A stretch of 41,841 nucleotides of DNA from Acidiferrobacteraceae bacterium (GCA_021323795.1 JAJPKH010000185.1:1-41841), one strand, 5' to 3'; positions 24,779-36,625 are shown, counted from the first letter of the stretch. Translations and numbers: made by a program. The notes: a model not told the origin generated them from the letters alone.

Positions 24779-25777
24779 TTGTCCGTCAACACACACGAGT
24801 TGGTAGAGCGCCAGGCGCAGGCCGCAAGCGACCGCGCCACCAGTTGGCGCAACACCGTGATGGACGGCCTCTTCCGCAATCTAACGCGGCTGTTCGCGCT
24901 TCTCGTCCTGTGTCTGCTCGCGGCGATCTTCGTGTCCCTCGTCATCGGCGGCTGGACGGCGATCGAGAAATTCGGCCCGCGTTTCTTAGTGACCGAGGAA
25001 TGGAACCCCGTCACCGAGGACTTCGGCGCTCTGGTCCCGATTTACGGGACGCTCGTGACTTCCCTCATCGCGCTCCTGATTGCGCTGCCGGTGAGCTTTG
25101 GCATCGCGCTTTTTCTAACGGAGCTCGCGCCGACGTGGCTACGCCGCCCGCTCGGCATGGCGATCGAGCTGCTCGCCGCCATCCCGAGCATTATTTACGG
25201 TATGTGGGGACTCTTCGTGTTCGCGCCGGTGTTCCAGCGCTATGCGGAGCCTGCGATCAAGGCGACGCTCGGCAACCTGCCCGGTGTCGGGGCGTTATTT
25301 TCCGGACCTCCCATGGGGATCGGCATGCTCACCGCCGGTATCATTCTCGGCATCATGGTGATCCCCTTCATTGCGGCGGTGATGCGCGACGTGTTCGAGC
25401 TGGCGCCGCCCATGCTCAAGGAATCCGCCCACGCGCTCGGCGCGACGACCTGGGAAGTGGTATGGAAAGTCGTGTTGCCCTATACCAAGATCGGCGTCGT
25501 CGGCGGGGTGATGCTCGGCCTCGGCCGGGCGCTCGGCGAGACCATGGCGGTGACCTTCGTGATCGGAAACGCGCACGAGCTGAGCCTCTCGCTCCTCGCG
25601 CCGGGCAACAGCATCGCCTCCGCGCTCGCGAACGAATTCACCGAGGCCGTGGGCGACATCTACGCCTCGGCGCTGATCGAGCTCGGGCTTATCCTGTTCC
25701 TGATAACCTCGATCGTGCTCGCGCTCTCGAAGCTGCTGCTCGCGCGGCTCGCCAAGCGCGAAGGCACGCAAACCTGA
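24779..25777 (+). CDS. pstC: phosphate ABC transporter permease PstC
   Basis: A 332-residue membrane permease of the PstC group, with six predicted helices. Seen: [20 protein letters not shown] (first helix), the periplasmic [42 protein letters not shown], and the EAA loop [25 protein letters not shown] that docks on PstB. The TTG at 24779 follows GAGGAA with only 3 nt spacing. An ATG at 24860 (or GTG at 24857) would remove a 27-residue polar tail and is a realistic alternative start. pstA starts 7 bp after the stop. Confidence 0.93.
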   Translation: MSVNTHELVERQAQAASDRATSWRNTVMDGLFRNLTRLFALLVLCLLAAIFVSLVIGGWTAIEKFGPRFLVTEEWNPVTEDFGALVPIYGTLVTSLIALLIALPVSFGIALFLTELAPTWLRRPLGMAIELLAAIPSIIYGMWGLFVFAPVFQRYAEPAIKATLGNLPGVGALFSGPPMGIGMLTAGIILGIMVIPFIAAVMRDVFELAPPMLKESAHALGATTWEVVWKVVLPYTKIGVVGGVMLGLGRALGETMAVTFVIGNAHELSLSLLAPGNSIASALANEFTEAVGDIYASALIELGLILFLITSIVLALSKLLLARLAKREGTQT

Positions 25778-25784
25778 GGCGACG

Positions 25785-26642
25785 ATGAGTTACGCGAAGA
25801 CCGCCGAAAATCCCATCTACCGACGCCGGCGCCGCACGAACGTCCTCATGCTTTCGCTTTCCTCGGGAACGGTCGTGTTCGGCTTATTCTGGCTGGCGTG
25901 GATTCTCATTGTGCTATTGATGGAAGGCACCGACTCGCTCCGTCCTGCCCTCTTTAGCGAATCCACCCCCCCGCCGGGCGCCGCCGGCGGGCTGGCCAAC
26001 GCGATCGTCGGCAGCCTCCTGATGGTCGGTTTCGGCACGCTGATCGGGACGCCGGTCGGCATTTTCGCGGGCACGTATCTCGCCGAATACGGCAAGACCA
26101 GCGTGCTGGCGCGCGCCACGCGGTTCATCAACGACGTGCTGCTGTCCGCCCCGTCGATCGTGATCGGGCTTTTCATTTACGCGGTCTACGTCGCGAAGGT
26201 GAAACATTTTTCCGGTTGGGCCGGATCGCTCGCGCTCGCGATCATCGTCGTTCCGGTGGTCGTGCGCACCACGGATGACATGCTGCGGCTGGTGCCGAAC
26301 AGCCTGCGCGAGGCCGCCGTCGCGCTCGGTTGCCCGCAGTGGAAAATGATCACCGCCATTTGCTATCGCGCCGCGCGCGCGGGCATCGGCACCGGCGTTT
26401 TGCTCGCCATCGCGCGCATCAGCGGGGAAACCGCGCCGCTTTTGTTCACCGCGCTGAATAATCAATTTTTCAGCACCGACATGAACCAGCCGATGGCGAA
26501 TCTGCCCGTGGTAATCTTTCAGTTTGCCATGAGCCCGTACGACGAATGGCATCGGCTGGCGTGGGGCGGCGCCGCGCTCATCACGCTCTCGGTGCTCGGT
26601 CTCAATATTCTCGCCCGCACCCTGCTCGCGCGCAAAACCTAA
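25785..26642 (+). CDS. pstA: phosphate ABC transporter permease PstA
   Basis: A 285-residue permease that pairs with PstC in the membrane. Six hydrophobic segments are seen. The family blocks are [58 protein letters not shown] and the EAA loop [21 protein letters not shown], then [18 protein letters not shown]. Start and length are normal. It is tightly packed between pstC and pstB. Confidence 0.96.
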   Translation: MSYAKTAENPIYRRRRRTNVLMLSLSSGTVVFGLFWLAWILIVLLMEGTDSLRPALFSESTPPPGAAGGLANAIVGSLLMVGFGTLIGTPVGIFAGTYLAEYGKTSVLARATRFINDVLLSAPSIVIGLFIYAVYVAKVKHFSGWAGSLALAIIVVPVVVRTTDDMLRLVPNSLREAAVALGCPQWKMITAICYRAARAGIGTGVLLAIARISGETAPLLFTALNNQFFSTDMNQPMANLPVVIFQFAMSPYDEWHRLAWGGAALITLSVLGLNILARTLLARKT

Positions 26643-26656
26643 CCGACCGATCGCCT

Positions 26657-27433
26657 ATGCCGCTGACGCCCAAAACGACGACGCCCAAGATCTCCGTGCG
26701 CAACCTGAACTTCTATTACGGCGAGTTTCACGCGTTGAAGAACATCAGCCTGGACGTTCCCGAACACAGGGTAACCGCTTTCATCGGGCCCTCGGGGTGC
26801 GGCAAGTCGACGCTGCTGCGTACGTTCAATCGCATGTACGATCTCTATCCCAAGCAGCGCGCCGAGGGCTCCATCGAAATGGACGGGGAGAACCTGTTGA
26901 CCACGAAGCAGGACATTTCGCTGCTGCGATCGAAGATCGGCATGGTGTTCCAGAAACCGACGCCGTTTCCGATGTCGATCTACGACAACATCGCCTTCGG
27001 CGTGCGGCTGTTCGAGAAACTCAACCGCGCGGAGATGGAAGAACGCGTCGAGTGGGCGCTGCACAAGGCGGCGCTCTGGGACGAAGTGAAGGACAAGCTC
27101 GACCAAAGCGGCTTATCGTTGTCGGGCGGGCAACAACAGCGGTTGTGCATCGCGCGCGGCGTCGCGGTCAAACCGGAGGTGCTGCTGCTCGACGAACCGA
27201 CCTCGGCGCTCGATCCAATCTCCACGGCGAAGATCGAAGAGCTGGTCGCCGAGCTCAAGAGCGACTACACGATCGTCATCGTCACGCACAACATGCAGCA
27301 GGCCGCGCGCGTTTCTGACTATACTGCCTTCATGTATCTCGGCGAGCTGATGGAGTTCGGCGACACCGACACGATTTTCACCAATCCGGCGCAAAAACAT
27401 ACCGAGGATTACATCACGGGGCGGTATGGATGA
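26657..27433 (+). CDS. pstB: phosphate ABC transporter ATP-binding protein PstB
   Basis: A 258-residue ABC ATPase (Escherichia coli PstB is 257). Walker A is GPSGCGKST (residues 44-52), the signature is [14 protein letters not shown], and Walker B is [14 protein letters not shown] with the switch His in [28 protein letters not shown] and [18 protein letters not shown] are PstB-specific. The ATG at 26657 gives the normal N-terminus; a frame open from 26546 overlaps pstA in another frame. phoU follows after 134 bp with its own ribosome site. Confidence 0.98.
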   Translation: MPLTPKTTTPKISVRNLNFYYGEFHALKNISLDVPEHRVTAFIGPSGCGKSTLLRTFNRMYDLYPKQRAEGSIEMDGENLLTTKQDISLLRSKIGMVFQKPTPFPMSIYDNIAFGVRLFEKLNRAEMEERVEWALHKAALWDEVKDKLDQSGLSLSGGQQQRLCIARGVAVKPEVLLLDEPTSALDPISTAKIEELVAELKSDYTIVIVTHNMQQAARVSDYTAFMYLGELMEFGDTDTIFTNPAQKHTEDYITGRYG

Positions 27434-27567
27434 GCCGGGGTGGTCGCCGACACATTCAACATGTGTTGGCACCGGCGAACGGCCCGGCCACGAACGGCGG
27501 GTCGAGGGTCCAGCGATATTACTGAAGTATCGCCGGGGACGGCGCACGAGAATCTAAGGAGCGCACT

Positions 27568-28287
27568 ATGGAACCGACGCATACGCATCACATCTCCCGC
27601 CAGTACAACGCGGAGCTCGAGGAAATCCGTTCGCGCGTGCTGCAGATGGGCGGGCTCGTCGAACAACAAATCGAGCAGGCCCTGAACGCGCTCGTCAACG
27701 GCGATACCTCTCTCGGCGAGGGCGTCATCATGGACGACACCAAGGTCAACGAGCTCGACGTCACCATCGACGAGGAGTGCCAACACATCATCGCCCGACG
27801 GCAGCCGGCGGCGAGCGACCTGCGGCTGGTCATGGCGGTCATCAAGACGATCACCGATCTCGAGCGCATCGGCGATGAGGCCGAGAAGATCGCCCGCATG
27901 GCAGTGCGGCTGGCCGACGGCGAACGGCCGAAGAACAACTACGCTGAGATCCAAACCCTCGGCAACCATGTGCGCACGATGGTGCACGACGCGCTCGACG
28001 CCTTCGCGCGCATGGACGCGCAAGCCGCGCTGCAAACCGCGCGCGAGGACCGCCAGATCGACCAGAAGTACGAGAGCATCATCCGCCAGATGATCACCTT
28101 CATGATGGAGGACCCGCGCACGATCACCCGGGCGCTGGATGTGATTTGGGCCGCACGGGCGCTCGAGCGCATCGGCGATCACGCGCGCAACATCTGCGAA
28201 TACATCATTTATCTCGTGAAAGGCAAAGACGTGCGCCACACCAGTCTGGAGCAGATCGAGAAGGAAATCCTCGGGCGACGGACCTAA
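27568..28287 (+). CDS. phoU: phosphate signalling protein PhoU
   Basis: A 239-residue cytoplasmic all-helical protein of two PhoU repeats. The metal-site motifs are DLERIGDEAEKIARMA in the first half and ALERIGDHARNICEYI in the second. PhoU links PstSCAB activity to PhoR and keeps the regulon off when phosphate is plentiful. AAGGAGCG precedes the ATG. The 134-bp gap after pstB contains a small hairpin near CGATATTACTGAAGTATCG, which may modulate phoU expression. It closes the regulon. Confidence 0.97.
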   Translation: MEPTHTHHISRQYNAELEEIRSRVLQMGGLVEQQIEQALNALVNGDTSLGEGVIMDDTKVNELDVTIDEECQHIIARRQPAASDLRLVMAVIKTITDLERIGDEAEKIARMAVRLADGERPKNNYAEIQTLGNHVRTMVHDALDAFARMDAQAALQTAREDRQIDQKYESIIRQMITFMMEDPRTITRALDVIWAARALERIGDHARNICEYIIYLVKGKDVRHTSLEQIEKEILGRRT

Positions 28288-28520
28288 GACCGCCGTCTAC
28301 CGCGCCCGGTCCAGGACAAAACCGACGTGCGGTTCCTGAGTAGCCGGCAAGGTTATATCGATTTTGGCCGCTGTTCTTGACGTTTTCGCGCGCGGAGAAA
28401 GCCGGAGCAACATGAGGGAGTTTCCCCCGCGGCCCTTCTCGATGCAAAATACGCGTTTCCCCCGACGGCTCGTGGCGGTTCGGTGGTCGATCTTTTTTCT
28501 ATTTGCGGAGTGATAAAGAC

Positions 28521-30287
28521 GTGTTAGCCCCAGATATCAAGAGAAACAAAGCGCTTTCCGACTGGGTCGAGGAAGTCGCCCGGCATACCAAACCCGATCG
28601 CATTCATTGGTGCGACGGGTCGGAAACGGAAAACGCGGCGCTCATCAAGCAGATGCTCGCCGACGGAACGATGGAAGCGCTCAACGCCCAAACCAACCCC
28701 GGTTGTTATATCCACCGCAGTAATCCCTCCGATGTCGCCCGTACCGAGCACCTGACCTTTATCTGCTCCGATTCGCAAATCGACGCCGGTCCGACCAACA
28801 ACTGGATGTCGCCGCAAGAGGCGCGCCAGCGCGTGTGGCCCTTGTTCAACAGCGCGATGCGCGGGCGCACCATGTACGTCGTTCCCTACATCATGGGGCC
28901 GGCATCGTCGCCGAACAGCAAGGTGGGCGTCGAGATCACCGACAGTCCTTATGTGGTGGTCAGCCTGCGCATCATGACGCGCATGGGGAATGTCGCGCTC
29001 AACCAGCTCGGCATGTCCTCGGATTTCTGCAAAGGCCTGCATTCGCTCGGCGACCTGAATCCCGAACGGCGCTTTATCTGCCATTTCCCGAACACGCGCG
29101 AGATCTGGAGCGTCGGCTCCGGCTACGGCGGCAACGCGCTGCTCAGCAAGAAGTGCTTCGCGCTGCGCATCGCGAGCGTGCAGGCGCGCGACTAAGGCTG
29201 GCTCGCGGAGCACATGCTGATCCTCGGCATCGAAGACCCGAAAGGAAACACGACTTACGTCGCCGCCGCGTTCCCGAGCGCCTGCGGCAAAACCAATCTC
29301 GCCATGCTGATCCCGCCGGCGTCGCAGAAGGGCTACAAGGTCTGGACGATCGGCGACGACATCGCGTGGTTGCGCCCGGGCCCGGACGGCAGGCTGTGGG
29401 CTATCAATCCCGAGAACGGCTTCTTCGGCGTCGCGCCGGGCACGAACGTGCAAACGAATCCGAACGCGATGGCGACGATCGCGAAGAACACGATCTATAC
29501 CAATACCGCGATGACGGCGGATCGTAAACCGTGGTGGGAAGGGCTCGGCGAACCACCGGCCGGTCTCATCAATTGGCGCGGCCAGCCATGGGATCCCGCC
29601 AGCGGCGAACCGGCGGCGCACCCGAATTCGCGCTTCACCGCGCCGGTGCGTCAATGCCCCGGCGTCTCGCCGAAATTCGACGACCCCCAAGGCGTGCCGA
29701 TTTCCGCGATCGTCTTCGGCGGCCGGCGCGCGAGCCTGGTGCCGCTGGTGTATCAGGCGTTGGACTGGAATCACGGCGTGCTCGTCGGATCGATGCTCTC
29801 GAGCGAAACCACCGCCGCCGCCACCGGCAAGACCGGCGTGCTGCGCCGCGATCCCATGGCGATGCTGCCGTTTTGCGGATACAACATGGGCGATTACTTC
29901 GGACATTGGCTGCGCGTCGGCGCCGGCCTGAAGCGCCCGCCGGCGATCTTCAACGTCAACTGGTTCCGGCGCGGGCCGAACCGCGAGTTCTTGTGGCCGG
30001 GTTATGGTGAAAACCTGCGGGTGTTGCGCTGGATCGTCGAACGCTGCCGCGGCGAGGGGCGCGCCGCCGAAACGCCGCTCGGCTGGTTGCCGTCGGCGGA
30101 CGGCATCGACACCCACGGCCTCGACGTGACGCCTGCGACCATGCAGGAACTGCTCAAGGTCGACGCCGCCTCCTGGAAACAGGAATTGAAGGACATGGCG
30201 GAATATCTGAATCGTTTCGGCGAACGCTTGCCGCCCGGCATCTCCGAACAACACCGGCGCATCGCGCAGCGTCTGGAGAAGGCCTAG
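28521..30287 (+). pseudogene. pckG: phosphoenolpyruvate carboxykinase (GTP) interrupted by an in-frame TAA
   Basis: Two frames in the same phase together read as one GTP-type PEP carboxykinase of about 588 residues, an enzyme that makes PEP from oxaloacetate in gluconeogenesis. The first part, 224 residues from a GTG at 28521, has DRIHWCDGSE, GPTNNWMSPQEA and SVGSGYGGNALLSKKCFALR. A TAA at 29193-29195 follows ASVQARD, where relatives have Glu (ARDEGWLAEHM). After it the frame continues without loss: [15 protein letters not shown], the P-loop [31 protein letters not shown] and a normal C-terminus. A GAA to TAA change would explain this. The first fragment lacks the GTP site. Restart at ATG 29214 is possible but unproven. 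A sequencing error is the main alternative. A TTG at 28503 is another possible start. Confidence 0.85.
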
Positions 30288-30294
30288 TCCGAGC

Positions 30295-30328
30295 ACCGGC
30301 CGGATTCGTTCCGGCCGGTTGTTTGTTC
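30295..30328. terminator. terminator after pckG
   Basis: ACCGGCCGGA (30295-30304), loop TTCGT and TCCGGCCGGT (30310-30319) form a perfect 10-bp stem followed by TTGTTTGTT. It lies between the convergent pckG and dgkA genes. The T-rich side favours termination of the rightward transcript. Confidence 0.8.
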
Positions 30329-30341
30329 GGCGATCACTCGG

Positions 30342-30728
30342 TTACTGCCAGCGATCGGCCAGCACCAATCCCCATATCAGCACCACCAGCGCGAGCGCGA
30401 TGAAGACCGCGGCCGACGCCGTGTCCTTGGCCTTCTTCGCGAGCTCGTTCGGTTCCGTGCCTGCTCGGTCCACCGCCGCCTCGACGGCGGAATTGACGAG
30501 CTCCGCCATCAGCACGAGCATCAGGCTGCCGACGAGCAGGCTGCGCTCGATGCCGTTGCGACCCAGCCACGCGCCGAGCGGCGCAAGCACGACAAACAGC
30601 ACGAGTTCCTGTCGGAACGCGGCTTCCGTTTGCAGCGCGACACGCAGCCCGGCAAGCGAGTAGCGCGTGGCGCGCACGATGCGGCCGACGTCGGTGATGC
30701 TCTTCAGCAGCTTTTGCAGAGTCCCCAT
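30342..30728 (-). CDS. dgkA: diacylglycerol kinase DgkA
   Basis: A 128-residue trimeric inner-membrane kinase that phosphorylates diacylglycerol to phosphatidic acid. Three hydrophobic helices are seen. The diagnostic blocks are RYSLAGLRVALQTEAAFRQE, AELVNSAVEAAVDRAG with the catalytic Glu, and NELAKKAKDTASAAVF. Length is normal. It stands alone on the minus strand, convergent with pckG and divergent from hslO. Confidence 0.95.
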   Translation of the reverse strand: MGTLQKLLKSITDVGRIVRATRYSLAGLRVALQTEAAFRQELVLFVVLAPLGAWLGRNGIERSLLVGSLMLVLMAELVNSAVEAAVDRAGTEPNELAKKAKDTASAAVFIALALVVLIWGLVLADRWQ

Positions 30729-30899
30729 ACGCCTCCCTTCTTTTCGTTAGCAGCAGCCGCGAACGGTCGGCCTTGTCCGGCGGCGCGGGCGCGAACCCTG
30801 ACCGGGCGACAAATGGTGAGAACTTTCGGAAAACGCCAGTCTAAGCAATGGCGCGAAATTTATTTGTTAGACTTGAATTAATCTACCACGGAAGCCCTC

Positions 30900-31775
30900 A
30901 TGCATCTGCACGATAATCTGCAACGCTTCGTCTTCGAGGACGCCCCGATACGCGGCGAAATCGTCCGGCTGGACGCCACGTACCGCGCGGTACTCGACCG
31001 GCGCGATTATCCTCCCGCGGTGCGGGAAGTGTTGGGAGAGTTGATGGCGGCCGCGGCGCTCCTCGCCTCGACCCTCAAGTTCCAAGGCAAGCTCATCATG
31101 CAGATTCAGGGCACCGGCCCGATCAAGCTGTTGATGGCCGAATGCACCGAAGGCGGGACGATGCGCGCGCTCGCGCAATGGCGCGGCGAGGTCGAGCACG
31201 CGCCGCTCAAAGCGCTGGTCGGCGGCGGCAAGTTCGTGATTACGATCGACCCGCAGAACTCGAGCGAGCGCTACCAAGGCGTGGTGCAGCTCGAGGGCGG
31301 CACGGTGGCCGCCGCGCTCGAGCATTACTTCGCCCAATCCGAGCAGCTCGAGACCAAGCTCTGGCTCGCCGCCGACCGGCAGCAGGCCGCGGGAATGCTG
31401 CTGCAAAAATTGCCCGACAGCCCGCTCGAGGACGCGGACGTGTGGGACCGCGCCGTCCATCTGGGCGCCACGCTCACGCGCGTCGAGCTCCTGTCGTTGC
31501 CCGTGCGCGAGATCCTGCATCGGCTTTACCACGAGGAAGACATCCGCCTGTTCGCCCGCCAGCCGTTGAGCTTCCGCTGCTCCTGCAACCGTGAACGCGT
31601 GGAAGCGGTGCTGCGTATGCTGGGGCGCCCGGAAATCGAGTCGATCCTGGAAGAACGCGGCAATGTCGACGTGAATTGCGAGTTTTGCGGGGCGCATTAC
31701 GAGTTCGACCCGGTGGACGCCGCGCAGATCTTCGCGGCCCCGAGCCCGCCCGATACCCCCACCACCCGGCAATAA
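30900..31775 (+). CDS. hslO: redox-regulated chaperone Hsp33
   Basis: A 291-residue cytoplasmic holdase activated by oxidation. The N-terminal domain has LMAAAALLASTLKFQGKLIMQIQGTGPIKLLMAEC. The C-terminal redox switch carries Cys227-Ser-Cys229 and Cys260-Glu-Phe-Cys263, the four zinc ligands of the family, all intact. The ATG at 30900 follows GGAAG. I found no acceptable heat-shock promoter upstream. typA follows after 54 bp. Confidence 0.96.
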   Translation: MHLHDNLQRFVFEDAPIRGEIVRLDATYRAVLDRRDYPPAVREVLGELMAAAALLASTLKFQGKLIMQIQGTGPIKLLMAECTEGGTMRALAQWRGEVEHAPLKALVGGGKFVITIDPQNSSERYQGVVQLEGGTVAAALEHYFAQSEQLETKLWLAADRQQAAGMLLQKLPDSPLEDADVWDRAVHLGATLTRVELLSLPVREILHRLYHEEDIRLFARQPLSFRCSCNRERVEAVLRMLGRPEIESILEERGNVDVNCEFCGAHYEFDPVDAAQIFAAPSPPDTPTTRQ

Positions 31776-31800
31776 GCCGAGCATTTTCCCGCGCGCTCTG

Positions 31801-31806
31801 TATAAT
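31801..31806 (+). promoter_or_regulatory. -10 box of typA
   Basis: A perfect TATAAT, preceded by TG, lies 29 bp before the typA start in the hslO-typA gap. No good -35 hexamer is visible. Confidence 0.5.
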
Positions 31807-31829
31807 GCGCGGTTTTTGCCGAGGCCCTT

Positions 31830-33698
<1,869 letters not shown>

Positions 33699-33745
33699 CG
33701 TCATACGGGGCGCGGAAAAATTCCTCGGGAAAACTCAATAATCGG

Positions 33746-33825
33746 CGTCATTGCGAGAGGCCGCAGGCGACGAAGCAATTTCGATGCGATTGAACGAGAT
33801 TGCTTCGCTTCGCCTCGCAATGACG
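33746..33825. repeat. 80-bp palindromic interspersed repeat (MITE-like)
   Basis: Outer arms CGTCATTGCGAG (33746-33757) and CTCGCAATGACG (33814-33825) are perfect 12-bp inverted repeats. Inner arms CGAAGCAATTTCG (33771-33783) and CGAGATTGCTTCG (33795-33807) pair at 12 of 13 positions. The element lies between the ends of two convergent genes. Sequences starting GTCATTGCGAG with an inner GAAGCAAT are familiar as dispersed palindromic repeats in many bacterial genomes. Only one copy is seen in this window. Confidence 0.85.
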
Positions 33826-33850
33826 GGCGGCGGGATTCGCCGCAGGCGCA

Positions 33851-36625
33851 TTAGTTCTTGCCAAGCGGCAGCGCGCGCAGACGTTGCCGATCGATCTTTC
33901 CCGTTCCCGTCTTCGGCAGCGCTTCCAGGTAGGACACGAAGCGCGGGTATTTGTAAGGCAGTAGCTGCTTCTTGACGAACGCCTGCATTTCCCGGGTGGT
34001 CGTTGCGTCACCCGGGCCGCCGTCGCGCAACACCACGTAGGCGGCGATGGTCGTGAGCTTGTGCTCGTCCTCGACCGCGAGCACGGCGCACTCCCGCACC
34101 CGCGGATGTTCGGCGAGACAACGTTCGATCTCGAGCGGATAGACCCACTGCCCGCTCACCTTCACGAGGTCGTCGGCGCGGCCCTCGAACGTGTAGAAAC
34201 CGTCCTCGTCTTCGCGGAACCGGTCGCCCGTCCAGATCCAATCGCCGCGCATCGTCTCGGCGGTCTTGTCCGGCCGCCGCCAGTAGCGCGGCGTCTGCGA
34301 ATCGCCGCGCACGCACATGACGCCGGATTCGCCGCGCGGCACGGTCCGTCCTTCCATGTCGACCAGCTTGATCTCGTATCCCGGCACGCGCGCGCCGCTC
34401 GCGCCGAGTTTCTGGCGATCGACGCGGTTGGAGAGATAAATGTGCAGCACCTCGGTCGATCCCAGCCCTTCCACGATCGCGTGGCCGTAACGCCGCCGCC
34501 ATTCGTTGAATAGTTCTCCGGAGAGCACTTCGGCCGCGGAAACACAAAGCCGCACGCTCGAAAGATCGCGCCGCTCCGAGCCCGGGTGCGCGACGAGCGC
34601 GTTGTAGAGCGTCGGCAAGCCGAAAAAAATAGTCGGCCGATGACGTTCGACGGCGGCGAACACGGCTTCCGGATCGGGGCGTCCCGGATGCAACACGGCG
34701 GTCGCGCCGACGGAAAACGGAAACGTAATCGAATTGCCGAACCCGTAGGCGAAAAAGATTTTCGGCGGCGAGAAGGCGATGTCGTCTTCGCGAATGCCGA
34801 GCACGCGCCGGCCGTAACTCTCGTACGTGTAAGCGGCATCGTGCTGCAAATGGACCACGCCCTTCGGCCGGCCGGTCGAGCCCGAGCTGTACATCCAAAA
34901 CGCCATTTCGTCGCGATGGGTGTTTGCCGCTTCAAGATCCGCGGACTGCGACGCGAGCCAACTGTCCCACGCATGCATGGCGAACAAGCCGTCGGGCTTC
35001 GCGGTTGCCGATCCACCGACGGCGACGAGGTGGCGCAGCCGGCTTTTCGCCACGTCGGGATGCGCGAGCGCGCCGAGCAGCTCGGCATGCACGATCGCCG
35101 CTTCCGCGCCCGAATCCTGCAAGTAGTAAGCGACGAGCTCCGCCGGCGACAGCGTGTTCACTAGGATCGGCACGTAGCCGGCGCGGATGGCGCCGAAGAT
35201 CGCGGCGACGTACTCGGGCGCGTCGTTCAGAACCAGCAGCACCCGGCTCCCCCGCGCCAAGCCGAAGCGCGTGAGGCCATTGCCGACGCGACCGGACGTT
35301 TCGCAGAGTTCCGCATAGGTAACGCGCCGGTCGCCGCACAATAGCGCGGTCTTGTTGGCGCGTCCTGCCGCCAAGTTCGAGAACAATATTTCACTCGCGT
35401 TGTATTGCTCGGGAACCGAAAAATCGATTTCGCGCGCGCCAGCGGCATCGCGGGCGACCGGGTCGGCGACGCGTTCCGGGTGCGCGGCGCGCGCATCGGC
35501 CGCGCGCTTTGCATCCACCAGCCGCATGAACAGCGGCGCCTCCTGGCGCAGGCGCTCGTCGGTCATCCGGCCGCTGCGGGCCATGTAGTCGTAGGCGAGC
35601 TGCCACGGTTCGAGCGCCACCTTGTCCGACAGGCGCTCGTACCAATACGAGCTTTGATTCGCGGCCGCCACGAGCTTCTCGACGACGGGCCGGCGCTGCT
35701 TTTCGTATTCAGCGAGCGCGGCGGGAACGTGATCGCCCGCCGCGCCGAAAGCGCGCGCGAGGGCGATGGCATCGTCGAATGCGAGCCGGGTGCCCGAGCC
35801 GATGGAAAAATGCCCGGTGCGCAGCGCATCGCCGATCAGCACCGTGTTGCCGGCGATCCAGCGGCGGTTTTCGAGCAGCGGGAAATTGCGCCAAATCGAT
35901 TTGTTCGAGACCAGCGGCTGCCCCGCGAGGTCCGGGGCGAATACGCGTTCACAATACGCGCGGCTCTCGGCATCGTTCATGCGGTCGAGCCCGGCGCGAT
36001 ACCACGTCGCCGCGTCGCATTCCACCAGGAACGTGCTCATTTCCGGGCTGTAACGGTAGTGATGCGCGACGAACGCGCCGTGCTCGTTCTCGCGGAAGGT
36101 GAGCGTGAGGCATTCGAAAACCCGGGGCGTGCCGTACCAGGCGAACTTGTTCGTGAGGAACTCGATTTTCGGCTGGAAGCGTTCGGCGAGGGTGCGCCGC
36201 ACCAAGGAATTGACGCCGTCGGCCCCGACCACGAGGTCGAAGTCCTGAAGCGGCGCCAACGAATCGAGCACGCGTCCGTACTCGATCCGCACACCGGCCT
36301 TCTCGCATTGGCCGCCGAGCAATTGCAGCAACTGCAGCCGCCCGATCGCGGAAAAACCATTGCCGTCGATGTCCACCGCGACATCGCGGTGCACGATGCG
36401 CTGGATCGGCCACGACTCCATCACGGCCGCGAGCTCGGCGTGCAGCTCGGGCGCATCGCGCGCGAGGAACTCGAGCGCGCCGCGCGAGAACACGACGCCG
36501 AAACCGAACGTCGCGCCGCGCGCGTTCTGTTCGGTCACCACGATGTCATCGCCCGGGCGGGCGCGCTTCAGGAGCAGCGCGAACAACAATCCGGCGGGGC
36601 CGGCTCCGACGACCGCGATACGCAT
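33851..36625 (-). CDS. fusion of FAD-dependent aryl-CoA-type monooxygenase with benzoate-CoA ligase-family enzyme
   Basis: A single 924-residue frame with two complete enzymes. Residues 1 to about 390 are a flavin monooxygenase: the dinucleotide loop GAGPAG (7-12), FGFGVVFSRGALEFL, DLVVGADGVNSLVRR and the second FAD motif NTVLIGDALRTGHFSIGSG near 260. The FGFGVVFS form resembles 2-aminobenzoyl-CoA and salicylyl-CoA hydroxylases. From about 420 to the end is an acyl-CoA synthetase close to benzoate/4-hydroxybenzoate-CoA ligases: A3 loop SSGSTGRPKG near 580, PPKIFFAYGFGNSITFPFSVG, TGDRFREDEDGFYTF near 800 and the A10 lysine in KTGTGKIDR near 909. All key motifs are intact. I infer that it activates an aromatic acid with CoA and hydroxylates the aryl-CoA. 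The substrate is unknown. No other aromatic-degradation gene adjoins it. Confidence 0.87.
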   Translation of the reverse strand: MRIAVVGAGPAGLLFALLLKRARPGDDIVVTEQNARGATFGFGVVFSRGALEFLARDAPELHAELAAVMESWPIQRIVHRDVAVDIDGNGFSAIGRLQLLQLLGGQCEKAGVRIEYGRVLDSLAPLQDFDLVVGADGVNSLVRRTLAERFQPKIEFLTNKFAWYGTPRVFECLTLTFRENEHGAFVAHHYRYSPEMSTFLVECDAATWYRAGLDRMNDAESRAYCERVFAPDLAGQPLVSNKSIWRNFPLLENRRWIAGNTVLIGDALRTGHFSIGSGTRLAFDDAIALARAFGAAGDHVPAALAEYEKQRRPVVEKLVAAANQSSYWYERLSDKVALEPWQLAYDYMARSGRMTDERLRQEAPLFMRLVDAKRAADARAAHPERVADPVARDAAGAREIDFSVPEQYNASEILFSNLAAGRANKTALLCGDRRVTYAELCETSGRVGNGLTRFGLARGSRVLLVLNDAPEYVAAIFGAIRAGYVPILVNTLSPAELVAYYLQDSGAEAAIVHAELLGALAHPDVAKSRLRHLVAVGGSATAKPDGLFAMHAWDSWLASQSADLEAANTHRDEMAFWMYSSGSTGRPKGVVHLQHDAAYTYESYGRRVLGIREDDIAFSPPKIFFAYGFGNSITFPFSVGATAVLHPGRPDPEAVFAAVERHRPTIFFGLPTLYNALVAHPGSERRDLSSVRLCVSAAEVLSGELFNEWRRRYGHAIVEGLGSTEVLHIYLSNRVDRQKLGASGARVPGYEIKLVDMEGRTVPRGESGVMCVRGDSQTPRYWRRPDKTAETMRGDWIWTGDRFREDEDGFYTFEGRADDLVKVSGQWVYPLEIERCLAEHPRVRECAVLAVEDEHKLTTIAAYVVLRDGGPGDATTTREMQAFVKKQLLPYKYPRFVSYLEALPKTGTGKIDRQRLRALPLGKN

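Noticed and set aside
29193-29195. Recoding of the pckG stop as a special amino acid
   Set aside because: TAA is not used for selenocysteine (TGA) or pyrrolysine (TAG), and the expected residue is an ordinary Glu.
28524-30296. Leftward 590-codon frame opposite pckG, which might suggest that the pckG region really encodes something else
   Set aside because: The rightward strand matches PEP carboxykinase throughout, while the antisense product is low-complexity Arg/Ala-rich text.
30872-30898. Heat-shock (sigma-32) promoter before hslO, from CTTGAA at 30872
   Set aside because: No CCCCAT-like -10 occurs at the required spacing before the start codon.
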